A DNA stretch of 64,000 nucleotides, taken from assembly GCF_028128615.1 (NCBI RefSeq), contig NZ_AMDP01000068.1, positions 1 through 64,000 of the forward strand. Direction: 5' to 3'. Shown piece by piece: positions 57,265 through 64,000 of this stretch (its first letter is position 1; each line of letters starts with the position of its first letter). The notes beneath the pieces are model-generated. The model was not told where the DNA came from. It made no database searches and was given only the letters and a program-made list of their open reading frames with translations. The stretch is from Enterococcus sp. 5H (GTDB lineage Bacteria; Bacillota; Bacilli; Lactobacillales; Enterococcaceae). The position numbers and the translations under genes are program-made.

Positions 57265-58386
57265 TTAAGCTTTTTGACCCCAGACTTCATTGGCTACATC
57301 AATAACTAAACCTAATTTCGCCCATTGTTCTTCTTCAGTTAAAATATTTCCTTCTTCTGTTGAGGCAAAACCGCATTGCGGACTTAAACTTAAACGGTCT
57401 AGCGGAACATACTGGCTTGCTTCTTTAATTCGGGAAATCAAGGTATCTTTGTCTTCCAATTTTCCATCCTTACTCGTTACCAAACCTAAAACGACCTGCT
57501 TTTCATCTGGTACAAAACGCAAAGGTTCAAAATCCCCGGAACGGTCGTCATCAAATTCTAAGAAAAATGCTTCGACATTTTGATTCCCCAACAAGGTATC
57601 TGCGACTGGTTCATAACCGCCAGAAGTTGCCCATGTGGAATGATAATTTCCTCGACAAACATGAGTCGTCACATGTAAATCCTCAGGTAGCTCAGCAACA
57701 GCATCATTGTTTAAACGTAAATATAGTTCTTGTAAATGTTGGGTATCATAAGCTCCATTAGTCATTGTTTCCCAAAAGTTTTTATCCACTAGCATACCCC
57801 AAGTACAATCATCTAATTTAATATCTCGACAACCTAATTCATATAAAGCTAAAATTGTTTCACGATAGGCTTTAGCGATATCCTGATACAATACTTCACG
57901 GTCTGGGTAAAATTCATTTAATTTATCTTCATTCGCTCCACGTACTAATTCTGCCAATAATTGCGCTGGTGCCGGAATACTTTGACGAATCGATGTGCCA
58001 TCCGAAATAGTTGTTAAAAATGTATATTCTTCAAATACAGGATGAGTAGGATTAAATTGAATTTTTCCATTTACACGAGCTGAATCTGCCCGCGTTTCTT
58101 CGCCATGAAACAGATAACCTTGGTCCATCACGTTATGTTCAATTCCTTTAAATCCCCAGAAAAAATCTAAATGCCAATAACTACGGCGAAATTCGCCATC
58201 ACTAATCGTTTTCAACCCGACTTCCTTTTGTTTTGCAACTAAGTCTCGTATTGCTTCATTTTCTACCGCGTTTAATTGCTCTACCGTAAGTTGTCCAGCT
58301 TCAAATTTCTCTCGTGCCTGTTTTAATTCCTCGGGACGTAAAAAGCTACCTACTATCTCATAATGATGCGCTGCTGTTTGACACAT
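57265..58386 (-). CDS. MetE-like cobalamin-independent methionine synthase domain protein
   Basis: 373 aa: only the C-terminal (catalytic) half of MetE, as in B. subtilis YxjG/YxjH. HYEIVGSFLRP start, ISDGEFRRSYWHLDF, IKLDDCTWGML, THVCRGNYHSTW (zinc His/Cys) and LSPQCGFAS (zinc Cys). Expected to methylate homocysteine; the methyl donor of this short form is not certain. First gene behind the T-box. Confidence 0.85.
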   Translation of the reverse strand: MCQTAAHHYEIVGSFLRPEELKQAREKFEAGQLTVEQLNAVENEAIRDLVAKQKEVGLKTISDGEFRRSYWHLDFFWGFKGIEHNVMDQGYLFHGEETRADSARVNGKIQFNPTHPVFEEYTFLTTISDGTSIRQSIPAPAQLLAELVRGANEDKLNEFYPDREVLYQDIAKAYRETILALYELGCRDIKLDDCTWGMLVDKNFWETMTNGAYDTQHLQELYLRLNNDAVAELPEDLHVTTHVCRGNYHSTWATSGGYEPVADTLLGNQNVEAFFLEFDDDRSGDFEPLRFVPDEKQVVLGLVTSKDGKLEDKDTLISRIKEASQYVPLDRLSLSPQCGFASTEEGNILTEEEQWAKLGLVIDVANEVWGQKA

Positions 58387-58742
58387 ACTTTCATTTCTCC
58401 ATTTCTAAATAAAAAAAATCCCTAGAAGAGTCTAAACTCTCCTAAGGATGTAATAACTTACATGGTACCACCTTAATTTGCGAAAATCTTGCGATTTCCA
58501 CCTCTACTCCGATACGCCGCAAACACTTGATATCGTGATTCTTGCTAACGGGAATAACCGTGTACCTCTAGAAAAACCTTCTCGAAGTACCCACTCAAAA
58601 GCCATTTTCAAATTCGCTTTCTTCCACCTCTTTTCAGCTGCCAAGGCTCTCTGTTAGAAATTCCACAGAATTTTACTTTCTTTTTCTTCGTGTTTGTTTA
58701 TTAATTTTTAATTATAATAGCAGATGGTTAGTTGGATGTCAA
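58387..58742 (-). promoter_or_regulatory. Methionine T-box riboswitch leader with promoter
   Basis: Promoter TTGACA (58,737-58,742), 17 bp, TATTAT. The leader has Stem I-like AGAGAGCC...GGTGGAAG features, a specifier ATG (58,605-58,603, followed by G) for tRNA(Met), the T-box sequence AAGGTGGTACCATG (58,461-58,474) and a terminator stem CCTTAGGAGAG / CTCTTCTAGG followed by eight T. Uncharged tRNA(Met) would allow read-through into the four-gene operon. Confidence 0.87.
58420..58450 (-). terminator. T-box attenuator terminator
   Basis: CCCTAGAAGAG / CTCTCCTAAGG stem with a U-run on the leftward transcript; mutually exclusive with the antiterminator that contains the T-box. Confidence 0.82.
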
Positions 58743-58801
58743 CTGGGAAAATCAATTACTATTTTCAAACGATAATAAACCTATCCACTTTTATAAGCCC
58801 A

Positions 58802-59086
58802 TCATTTTCCCTCTTTTGTGATCGTTGTCAATTTTGTAGAAGTATTTTCAAAAGTTGTTTTTACTTTTGTTACCCAAGCACCCTTAGCAGATGACTGGAA
58901 ATTTGATATGTAATTACTGCTGCTATTTTTTAATCGCTCCACTCTAGATTGCCCCATACTCTTAACAAGTTCTTTTCTCGTTGTAGTCGTTTGAACACAC
59001 GGTGGCGCAACTGTTCCCTGAATCAAAGCTTTTTCTAACGCTTTTTTTAATTCTTTCAACTCCATTTTCATTTTTTCATTACTCAT
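58802..59086 (-). CDS. Small helical partner of the T7SS lipase (TlaB-like)
   Basis: 94 aa. N-terminal charged helix (KMKMELKELKKALEKAL), a short central segment with TTTTRKELVKSMGQSRVERL, and a C-terminal helix GAWVTKVKTTFENTSTKLTTI. Size, helical build and last position match the small targeting partners (Lap/Tla proteins) of LXG-type type VII effectors. ATG at 59,086 overlaps the end of the preceding gene (8 bp) and has GGAGAG upstream. Confidence 0.6.
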   Translation of the reverse strand: MSNEKMKMELKELKKALEKALIQGTVAPPCVQTTTTRKELVKSMGQSRVERLKNSSSNYISNFQSSAKGAWVTKVKTTFENTSTKLTTITKEGK

Positions 59087-59456
59087 CTTCTTTTTTTCTC
59101 TCCATTTCTTTGAAAAGAGTGAGTTCATCTTCTATCAATTGGGTTTGTTTCTTATAATGAATGGTATTTTCTTCTTGTCTATTTTCTAATTCTTTCACCG
59201 TTTGATTAACAACCCTATCGCTATCATCTTTACATTGATCTAATAAATGATAAACTCTGCTCATATTAATCGGTTCACTATATTCAGCTTGTTGGTAGTG
59301 ATAGCTATAATTTTCTGAAAGATTTTCTAGCTCACGGCCAAACTTTTGTTTTTCATAAAACACTTCTTCTAGCTCTTCTTCAATCGTTCTTTGGTTCTGT
59401 TCATACTCAGATTCTAATTCTGTTAATTGATTTATATATGTCCTCTCCACGAGCAT
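59079..59456 (-). CDS. Coiled-coil partner of the T7SS lipase (TlaA-like)
   Basis: 125 aa, almost wholly alpha-helical with heptad pattern (LTELESEYEQNQRTIEEELEEV; VVNQTVKELENRQEE). No signal peptide. Resembles the DUF3958-like small partners that bind the helical targeting domain of LXG toxins. Starts one base after the tslA-like stop. Confidence 0.6.
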   Translation of the reverse strand: MLVERTYINQLTELESEYEQNQRTIEEELEEVFYEKQKFGRELENLSENYSYHYQQAEYSEPINMSRVYHLLDQCKDDSDRVVNQTVKELENRQEENTIHYKKQTQLIEDELTLFKEMERKKEDE

Positions 59457-60713
59457 TTATCCTCCTATTTGCCTAGCTAACTCTTGGTCGGTTTCTACTT
59501 GTTTGTCTATAGAAGTTTGGACTTGTCCAATTAAATCATAGTATTCTTGCTGGATTGAAGATAATTCAGATATTTTTTGCGCATATTCTTCTCTGGGTTC
59601 TGTTCGAACAAACGGTTCTGTTGCTCCACCAGCAGTTAAAGAATCCAATACTTCTCCTTGGTGTAATGTAGAACCTATAGAATCAGCCATTTTTAACGTA
59701 TTCGTCCATAACGTATTTGCGTCTTTCTTTGCTTCACGGTACATTTTTTTGATATCCTCTATTTCGATTTGAAGGGTTTTGCTCATCCCTTGTGTTAAAA
59801 TCAAGGCTTCAGACGCATCTAAATAAATTTCTTCTGCGGCAGATAATCCGCCACCACTTTTCAAAAGCTTTGCTCGCAAAACATCTAATGCTTTTAACTT
59901 ACTCCGAGTATCCGTTTGAACTTTTTGTTGAGCTACATAAATTTTATTTAAATCAGGTGTATGCTGACGAATAAATTCTTGTTCTTTTTTGGTTAAGAAA
60001 CCAGTAATATCATGTGCTTTGCCATTTTTAATAACAATAATCTTTCCTGGATAGACACTACCTGCCACACCATTGGCAGCTTTATTTAATGGGTCATCTT
60101 CCGAGACAAAATAAATGACATTTCCCTTGTAGCTTGCAAATAGATCAGATAATTCCTGTTGATTCGACTTCTTCAGATTTCCTAATAAATTCATCAAAGG
60201 AGCAGAATTATAAAGAATAATATTCGGGATATTATGCTCCATCCCCATGATAGTTCCGTTTCTTCCACCTAGTGAATGCCCTGTAACCGTATCAATGTTA
60301 TATCCATTTGATTTTAAATCATTCATAAATTTGTTGCTAGCGTCAAAATACGATGAGGAAGGGCCGTCACCTTTAAAAGCAATGTTTCCCCATTGACCTA
60401 CATCCTTAGAAGCATTTCCCCAAAATCCATTATCTAAGTTTGTTCCTGCAAAACCAACAACAACTTTTCCAGTGTTAGTATCTAAAAATGCTACACCGCT
60501 TGAACTTGTTTTTTTATCGTAGAATGCGTCGACTAGTTGGAGATTTGATGGGAATTTTTTATTGCCTTGTAATGCTTCTAACTGATTAATTATATCTCTA
60601 TCTGATAAACCATTCACTAAGGCATTTTCTATCTCATACGAAATAGTAGCAACAGCACTTGTAGACTCACTATTTTCTTTAATTCCTTTATCTTTAACTT
60701 CATACTTACTCAT
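59457..60713 (-). CDS. TslA-like type VII-secreted lipase toxin with reversed domain order
   Basis: 418 aa, no signal peptide. N-terminal alpha/beta-hydrolase lipase (about 20-250): nucleophile S147 in TGHSLGG (144-150), probable Asp in SEDDPLN (D206/D207) and His H234 (KAHDIT). The C-terminal 160 residues (255-418) are helical with coiled-coil-like repeats (ALDVLRAKLLKSGGG...AEEIYLDASEALILTQ), resembling an LXG targeting domain placed at the C-terminus, as in S. aureus TslA. The gene overlaps the upstream lipoprotein gene by 8 bp and precedes two small helical proteins. Confidence 0.78.
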   Translation of the reverse strand: MSKYEVKDKGIKENSESTSAVATISYEIENALVNGLSDRDIINQLEALQGNKKFPSNLQLVDAFYDKKTSSSGVAFLDTNTGKVVVGFAGTNLDNGFWGNASKDVGQWGNIAFKGDGPSSSYFDASNKFMNDLKSNGYNIDTVTGHSLGGRNGTIMGMEHNIPNIILYNSAPLMNLLGNLKKSNQQELSDLFASYKGNVIYFVSEDDPLNKAANGVAGSVYPGKIIVIKNGKAHDITGFLTKKEQEFIRQHTPDLNKIYVAQQKVQTDTRSKLKALDVLRAKLLKSGGGLSAAEEIYLDASEALILTQGMSKTLQIEIEDIKKMYREAKKDANTLWTNTLKMADSIGSTLHQGEVLDSLTAGGATEPFVRTEPREEYAQKISELSSIQQEYYDLIGQVQTSIDKQVETDQELARQIGG

Positions 60714-61476
60714 TATCTAAATCCTCCTCAGACAGAGGTTGAAAATCAATAAAATCTGTAAAATAAATGCTTAATTTTTTATCAAACTTAATCTCTACTT
60801 TCTTATACCCTAAAGAGTTTCCTTTAATATCACCTGTACCCTTCAATAATAAAGTTGGGGGTATATCTGTGGGAATATCATTCCTATTTCTTAGTTCCTT
60901 TACGTTTAAATCGTCATTTGTTAGTTGATATTCTAATTCATACATGGGAACTTCTGGATTATACATTTTTTTTATATTTTTATACTTATCTAGCTTTTCA
61001 AAGTCTCCATATTGTACAAAAAATTGGAACTTTTTTATTTTGCTCTCAAGTTCTTTATCGGGAATTTCTTCTTTTGGTTGAAAGCCTTTGTCAATATAAA
61101 CTACTGGGTACTTTTCAATTCTGCTGCTTTTCCCAAAAGAATTAGGCGTAATAGAGCTATAGTAATAACCTTTCATTTTTCGTGTGTTTCTGTTAATTCT
61201 TAGTCGCATTCCTTCGGTAAGTAAATCTCCATCCTCTGTTTTGCTCATTGAAAATTCAGAATTTAGCACCCACACGCCCTTATCATCCTCATCAAACTCA
61301 TCATCCCGATAACCTTCCATATCATAAAAGCTTTCCAAATCTGGTGTTGGATACATAGCTAATACTTTATCAAAACTTTGTTCTATTTCTGCTTTATTTT
61401 TTGTGTCGCATCCTGTTAATCCACTCATTATTATTAATCCTCCTAAAAATAAATATAGTCCCTTTAAACGACTCAT
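60706..61476 (-). CDS. Lpl/DUF576-type lipoprotein, probable immunity protein (TilA-like)
   Basis: 256 aa. Lipobox LTGC (C23), then the family blocks NKAEIEQSFDKVLAMYP, ESFYDMEGYRDDEFD, NRNTRKMKGYYY, FFVQYGDFEKLDKYKN and LLLKGTGDIKGNSLGYK. These match staphylococcal tandem lipoproteins (Lpl/Csa1). Adjacent and overlapping the lipase gene, so it is the likely cognate immunity protein on the outer membrane face. Confidence 0.8.
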   Translation of the reverse strand: MSRLKGLYLFLGGLIIMSGLTGCDTKNKAEIEQSFDKVLAMYPTPDLESFYDMEGYRDDEFDEDDKGVWVLNSEFSMSKTEDGDLLTEGMRLRINRNTRKMKGYYYSSITPNSFGKSSRIEKYPVVYIDKGFQPKEEIPDKELESKIKKFQFFVQYGDFEKLDKYKNIKKMYNPEVPMYELEYQLTNDDLNVKELRNRNDIPTDIPPTLLLKGTGDIKGNSLGYKKVEIKFDKKLSIYFTDFIDFQPLSEEDLDNE

Positions 61477-61644
61477 ATTCTATTTACCTCCCAAAAAGGA
61501 AAAAATATTTTTCATATTTAATAGTTTACCATTATATGGATACACTTGTCTCTAGTAATTACAAAGTTTTACTCTATTTAACGACTAATTTCACGTAGAT
61601 CTTGCTTTAGTATTCTATTAAAAATATTCCATCCCTTTCAGAAG

Positions 61645-62421
61645 CTATGCTTTCCTATTGAATATATCCTCCTCTGATGAAGGCTGGAAATCAATTGAAT
61701 CATCAAATACAATTGCCGGTTTTTTAGAGAAACGTATTTCTAACTGCTTATAGCCAACAGAACTTCCTTCCAAATCTCCGGTTCCTTTTAACAATAACGT
61801 TGGTGATTTCTCTGTTGGAATTTCATAACGCTCTCTCAATGCTTCAACATTTTTATCCTGATTCGCTAATTGATACTCTAATTCATACATAGGTACTTCT
61901 GGATTGTACATTTGTTTAATATTTTTATATGTATCTAACTGACTAAAATTTCCATATTGAACAAAGAATTTAAAATTTTGTATTTTATTTTTTATATGTT
62001 CATCATTTATATTTTCAACTAGATGGAAGCCTTCATTGTCATAAGTTACCTCATAATTCTTTTTTGTAACTGGCTTACTCAAATCATTCCATGTTGTAAA
62101 AATGTAATAGTATCCCTTTGCTGTCCTGGTGTTTCTATTTAGCCTCAAAATCATACCTTCTGTAAGCAAGCCATCATTTTCCGCTTCACTGATAGACATA
62201 CTAGAATCAAGTACCCAAACACCCTTATCATCCTTATCAAACTCATCATCCCGATAACCTTCCATATCATAAAAGCTTTCCAAATCTGGTGTTGGATACA
62301 CAGCTAATACTTTATCAAAACTTTGTTCTATTTCTGCTTTATTTTTTGTGTTACATCCTGTTAATCCACTCATTAGTACAAGCATTCCCAAAAATAAATA
62401 TACACACTTTATACGTCCCAT
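61645..62421 (-). CDS. Lpl/DUF576-type lipoprotein, paralogue 2
   Basis: 258 aa, same layout, lipobox LTGC (C23), near-identical end blocks, with a different central part (FTTWNDLSKPVTKKNYEVTYD). The 168-bp gap to the next gene is AT-rich. Likely an extra immunity variant. Confidence 0.78.
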   Translation of the reverse strand: MGRIKCVYLFLGMLVLMSGLTGCNTKNKAEIEQSFDKVLAVYPTPDLESFYDMEGYRDDEFDKDDKGVWVLDSSMSISEAENDGLLTEGMILRLNRNTRTAKGYYYIFTTWNDLSKPVTKKNYEVTYDNEGFHLVENINDEHIKNKIQNFKFFVQYGNFSQLDTYKNIKQMYNPEVPMYELEYQLANQDKNVEALRERYEIPTEKSPTLLLKGTGDLEGSSVGYKQLEIRFSKKPAIVFDDSIDFQPSSEEDIFNRKA

Positions 62422-62446
62422 GTTTTATTTAACTCCTTATATATTG

Positions 62447-63220
62447 TCAATAATTACTAGCCAAATCCTCCTCAGAAAGAGGTTGAAAATCAACAGAATC
62501 TGTAAAAAATACGCTTGGCTTTTTATCGAATCTAAATTCTAACCGTTTATAGCCGACTGAATCACCTTCCAAATCCCCTGTCCCTTTTAATAACAGCGTT
62601 GGTGATTTCTCTGTTGGAATATTATAACGTTCTCTCAATTCTTGAACATTATTGTCAGTATTTGTTAGCTTATACTCTAATTCATACATGGGTACTTCTG
62701 GATTGTACATTTTTTTAATATTTTTATATGTGTTTAACTGACTAAAGTTTCCATACTGAACAAAGAATTTAAAATTCTCTATCTTCTCTGATAGCTTCCT
62801 ATCCTCTAATTCTTTGGCTGGGCGAATTCCTTTTTCATCAAACACTATTGGGTACTTTTTTTCTTCAATCCCTTTTTTAATATCATCATAATATTTTCTG
62901 ACAAAATAAAAACCTGTTCCTTTTTTGTTATTTCTGTTCAACCTTAGAAGTGCTCCTTCTGAATAAATGTCTCCATCTATTTCATACGATATTGCCATAT
63001 TATTATGTAACACCCAAACGCCCTTATCATTCTTATCAAACTCATCATCCCGATAACCTTCCATATCGTAAAAGCTTTCCAAATCTGGAGTTGGATACAT
63101 AGCCAATACTTTATCAAAACTTTGTTCTATTTCTGCTTTATTTTTTATGTCACATCCTGTTAATCCACTCGTTAATGCTAGTATTCCTAAAAATAAATAT
63201 AATCCCTTTAAACGTTTCAT
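62447..63220 (-). CDS. Lpl/DUF576-type lipoprotein, paralogue 3
   Basis: 257 aa, lipobox LTGC (C23). Variable centre: HNNMAISYEIDGDIYSEGALL and VRKYYDDIKKGIEEKKYPIV; the conserved C-terminal LLLKGTGDLEGDSVGYK block is present. 25 bp after paralogue 2's start region, same strand. Confidence 0.78.
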   Translation of the reverse strand: MKRLKGLYLFLGILALTSGLTGCDIKNKAEIEQSFDKVLAMYPTPDLESFYDMEGYRDDEFDKNDKGVWVLHNNMAISYEIDGDIYSEGALLRLNRNNKKGTGFYFVRKYYDDIKKGIEEKKYPIVFDEKGIRPAKELEDRKLSEKIENFKFFVQYGNFSQLNTYKNIKKMYNPEVPMYELEYKLTNTDNNVQELRERYNIPTEKSPTLLLKGTGDLEGDSVGYKRLEFRFDKKPSVFFTDSVDFQPLSEEDLASNY

Positions 63221-63245
63221 TTTTTATTTAACTCCTTAAATATTA

Positions 63246-64000
63246 TCAATCTAAATCTTCTTCCGATAGAGGTTGAAAATCAATAGAATCTGCGAAAAAT
63301 ACACTTAGTTTTTTATCAAATCTAAATTCTAGCTGTTTATAGCCAATTGAATTACCCTCTAAATCCCCTGTTCCTTTTAACAATAATATTGGTGATTTTT
63401 CTGTATCAATATCATATATACTTCTTAACGCTTGAACATTGGAATCGTCATTTGTTAGTTGATATTCTAAATCATACATAGGAACTTCCGGATTATACAT
63501 TTTTTTTATATTTTTATAGTTATCTAGTTTTTTAAAGCTTCCATACTGAACAAAGAACTTAAAATTTTCAATTTTCTTTTTAACTACTTCTCCTTGTACA
63601 TCATCTAATAAATGAAAACCTGCTTTATCATAAATCACTGGATATTTTTCTTTTTCGATAGGTTTACTTAAATCATTAGAAGTTTTTCTAATATAGTAGA
63701 ACCCTTTTGCTTTTCTTGTATTTCTATTGATTCTGAGTAGCATTCCTTCGGTAAGTAAATCTCCATCCTCTGTTTTGCTCATTGAAAATTCAGAATTTAG
63801 CACCCAAACACCTTTATCATCCTTATCAAATTCATCATCCCGATAACCTTCCATATCATAAAAGCTTTCCAAATCCGGAGTTGGATACATAGCTAATACT
63901 TTGTCAAAACTTTGTTCTATTTCTGCTTTATTTTTTATGTCACATCCTGTTAATCCACTCGTTAGTACAAGCGCCACTACAAATAAATATATTATTTTAG
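63246..64000 (-). CDS. Lpl/DUF576-type lipoprotein, paralogue 4 (5' end outside window)
   Basis: At least 251 codons to the right edge. Frame continues upstream of the GTG at 63,977 as KIIYLFVVALVLTSGLTGC, the lipoprotein signal seen in the paralogues, so the true start lies beyond 64,000. Central segment resembles paralogue 1 (NSEFSMSKTEDGDLLTEGM is the same). Further copies may lie to the right. Confidence 0.75.
   Translation of the reverse strand, partial: KIIYLFVVALVLTSGLTGCDIKNKAEIEQSFDKVLAMYPTPDLESFYDMEGYRDDEFDKDDKGVWVLNSEFSMSKTEDGDLLTEGMLLRINRNTRKAKGFYYIRKTSNDLSKPIEKEKYPVIYDKAGFHLLDDVQGEVVKKKIENFKFFVQYGSFKKLDNYKNIKKMYNPEVPMYDLEYQLTNDDSNVQALRSIYDIDTEKSPILLLKGTGDLEGNSIGYKQLEFRFDKKLSVFFADSIDFQPLSEEDLD

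Noticed and set aside
60706-63220. Lipoproteins as ABC substrate-binding proteins
   Set aside because: The length and blocks (FYDMEGYRDDEFD, LLLKGTG) match the staphylococcal tandem lipoprotein family, and no permease genes are near.

Overview
The window looks like a low-GC Gram-positive chromosome, most likely a non-faecalis Enterococcus. The evidence is the WxL / LPxTG surface-protein cassette, Mga-type regulators, a cobalamin-free methionine/LuxS operon, and a core backbone (pcrA-ligA-gatCAB-dagK-rlmCD, fruRKA, tig) of the kind seen in enterococci. The species is an inference; no rRNA or other marker is present.

Layout. 1-5,050: leftward WxL/LPxTG cell-surface cassette (WxL protein cut by the left edge, LPxTG mini-protein, 1,223-aa pectate-lyase-like WxL adhesin) behind an OmpR-type winged-helix regulator, with a divergent Mga-like regulator (5,338-6,765). 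7,190-17,510: housekeeping block rlmCD, dagK, gatB, gatA, gatC, ligA, pcrA, all leftward. 17,510-19,830: a mosaic intergenic repeat, a lipoprotein, a DUF1269-type membrane protein, and an orphan type I-C-like CRISPR array (4 repeats, 3 spacers of exactly 34 bp) with no cas genes in the window. 19,830-27,530: cytosolic alpha-amylase, the fructose operon fruR-fruK-fruA, an SDR with a degenerate nucleotide-binding motif, and an unknown protein.

27,690-47,700 is the metabolic centrepiece, a complete allantoin fermentation island. Leftward unit A is allC-allE-allD-allD-fdrA(allF)-allG-allH-carbamate kinase. Leftward unit B is pucG-MFS, then NCS1 allantoin permease-allB-MFS. A PucR-type activator lies divergent to pucG, and an alpha/beta hydrolase lies divergent to allC. 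The encoded route is allantoin -> allantoate -> ureidoglycine -> (AllE then AllD, or PucG) oxalurate -> oxamate + carbamoyl phosphate -> ATP + NH3 + CO2. Three cre-like sites and recurring TTTGTGC-type half-sites suggest control by CcpA and PucR. A structured ~105-120 nt element occurs three times inside unit A, with compensatory base changes in its stem.

48,120-52,980: aspartate 4-decarboxylase (AspD) with a GadC-like antiporter lacking the C-terminal plug, plus a divergent Mga-like regulator; probably an alanine-forming acid-resistance / proton-motive module. 53,030-58,740: another mosaic repeat, tig, then a methionine T-box operon metE-like-luxS-metQ-pfs (activated methyl cycle and AI-2).

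58,800-64,000: a leftward cluster of at least four tandem DUF576/Lpl-type lipoproteins, a lipase with an N-terminal catalytic domain and a C-terminal helical domain, and two small helical proteins. Its architecture matches the staphylococcal type VII-secreted reverse-domain lipase toxin TslA with immunity lipoprotein TilA and partners TlaA/TlaB. It is the best candidate here for an under-described system. All assignments come from reading the sequence; no database search was run.
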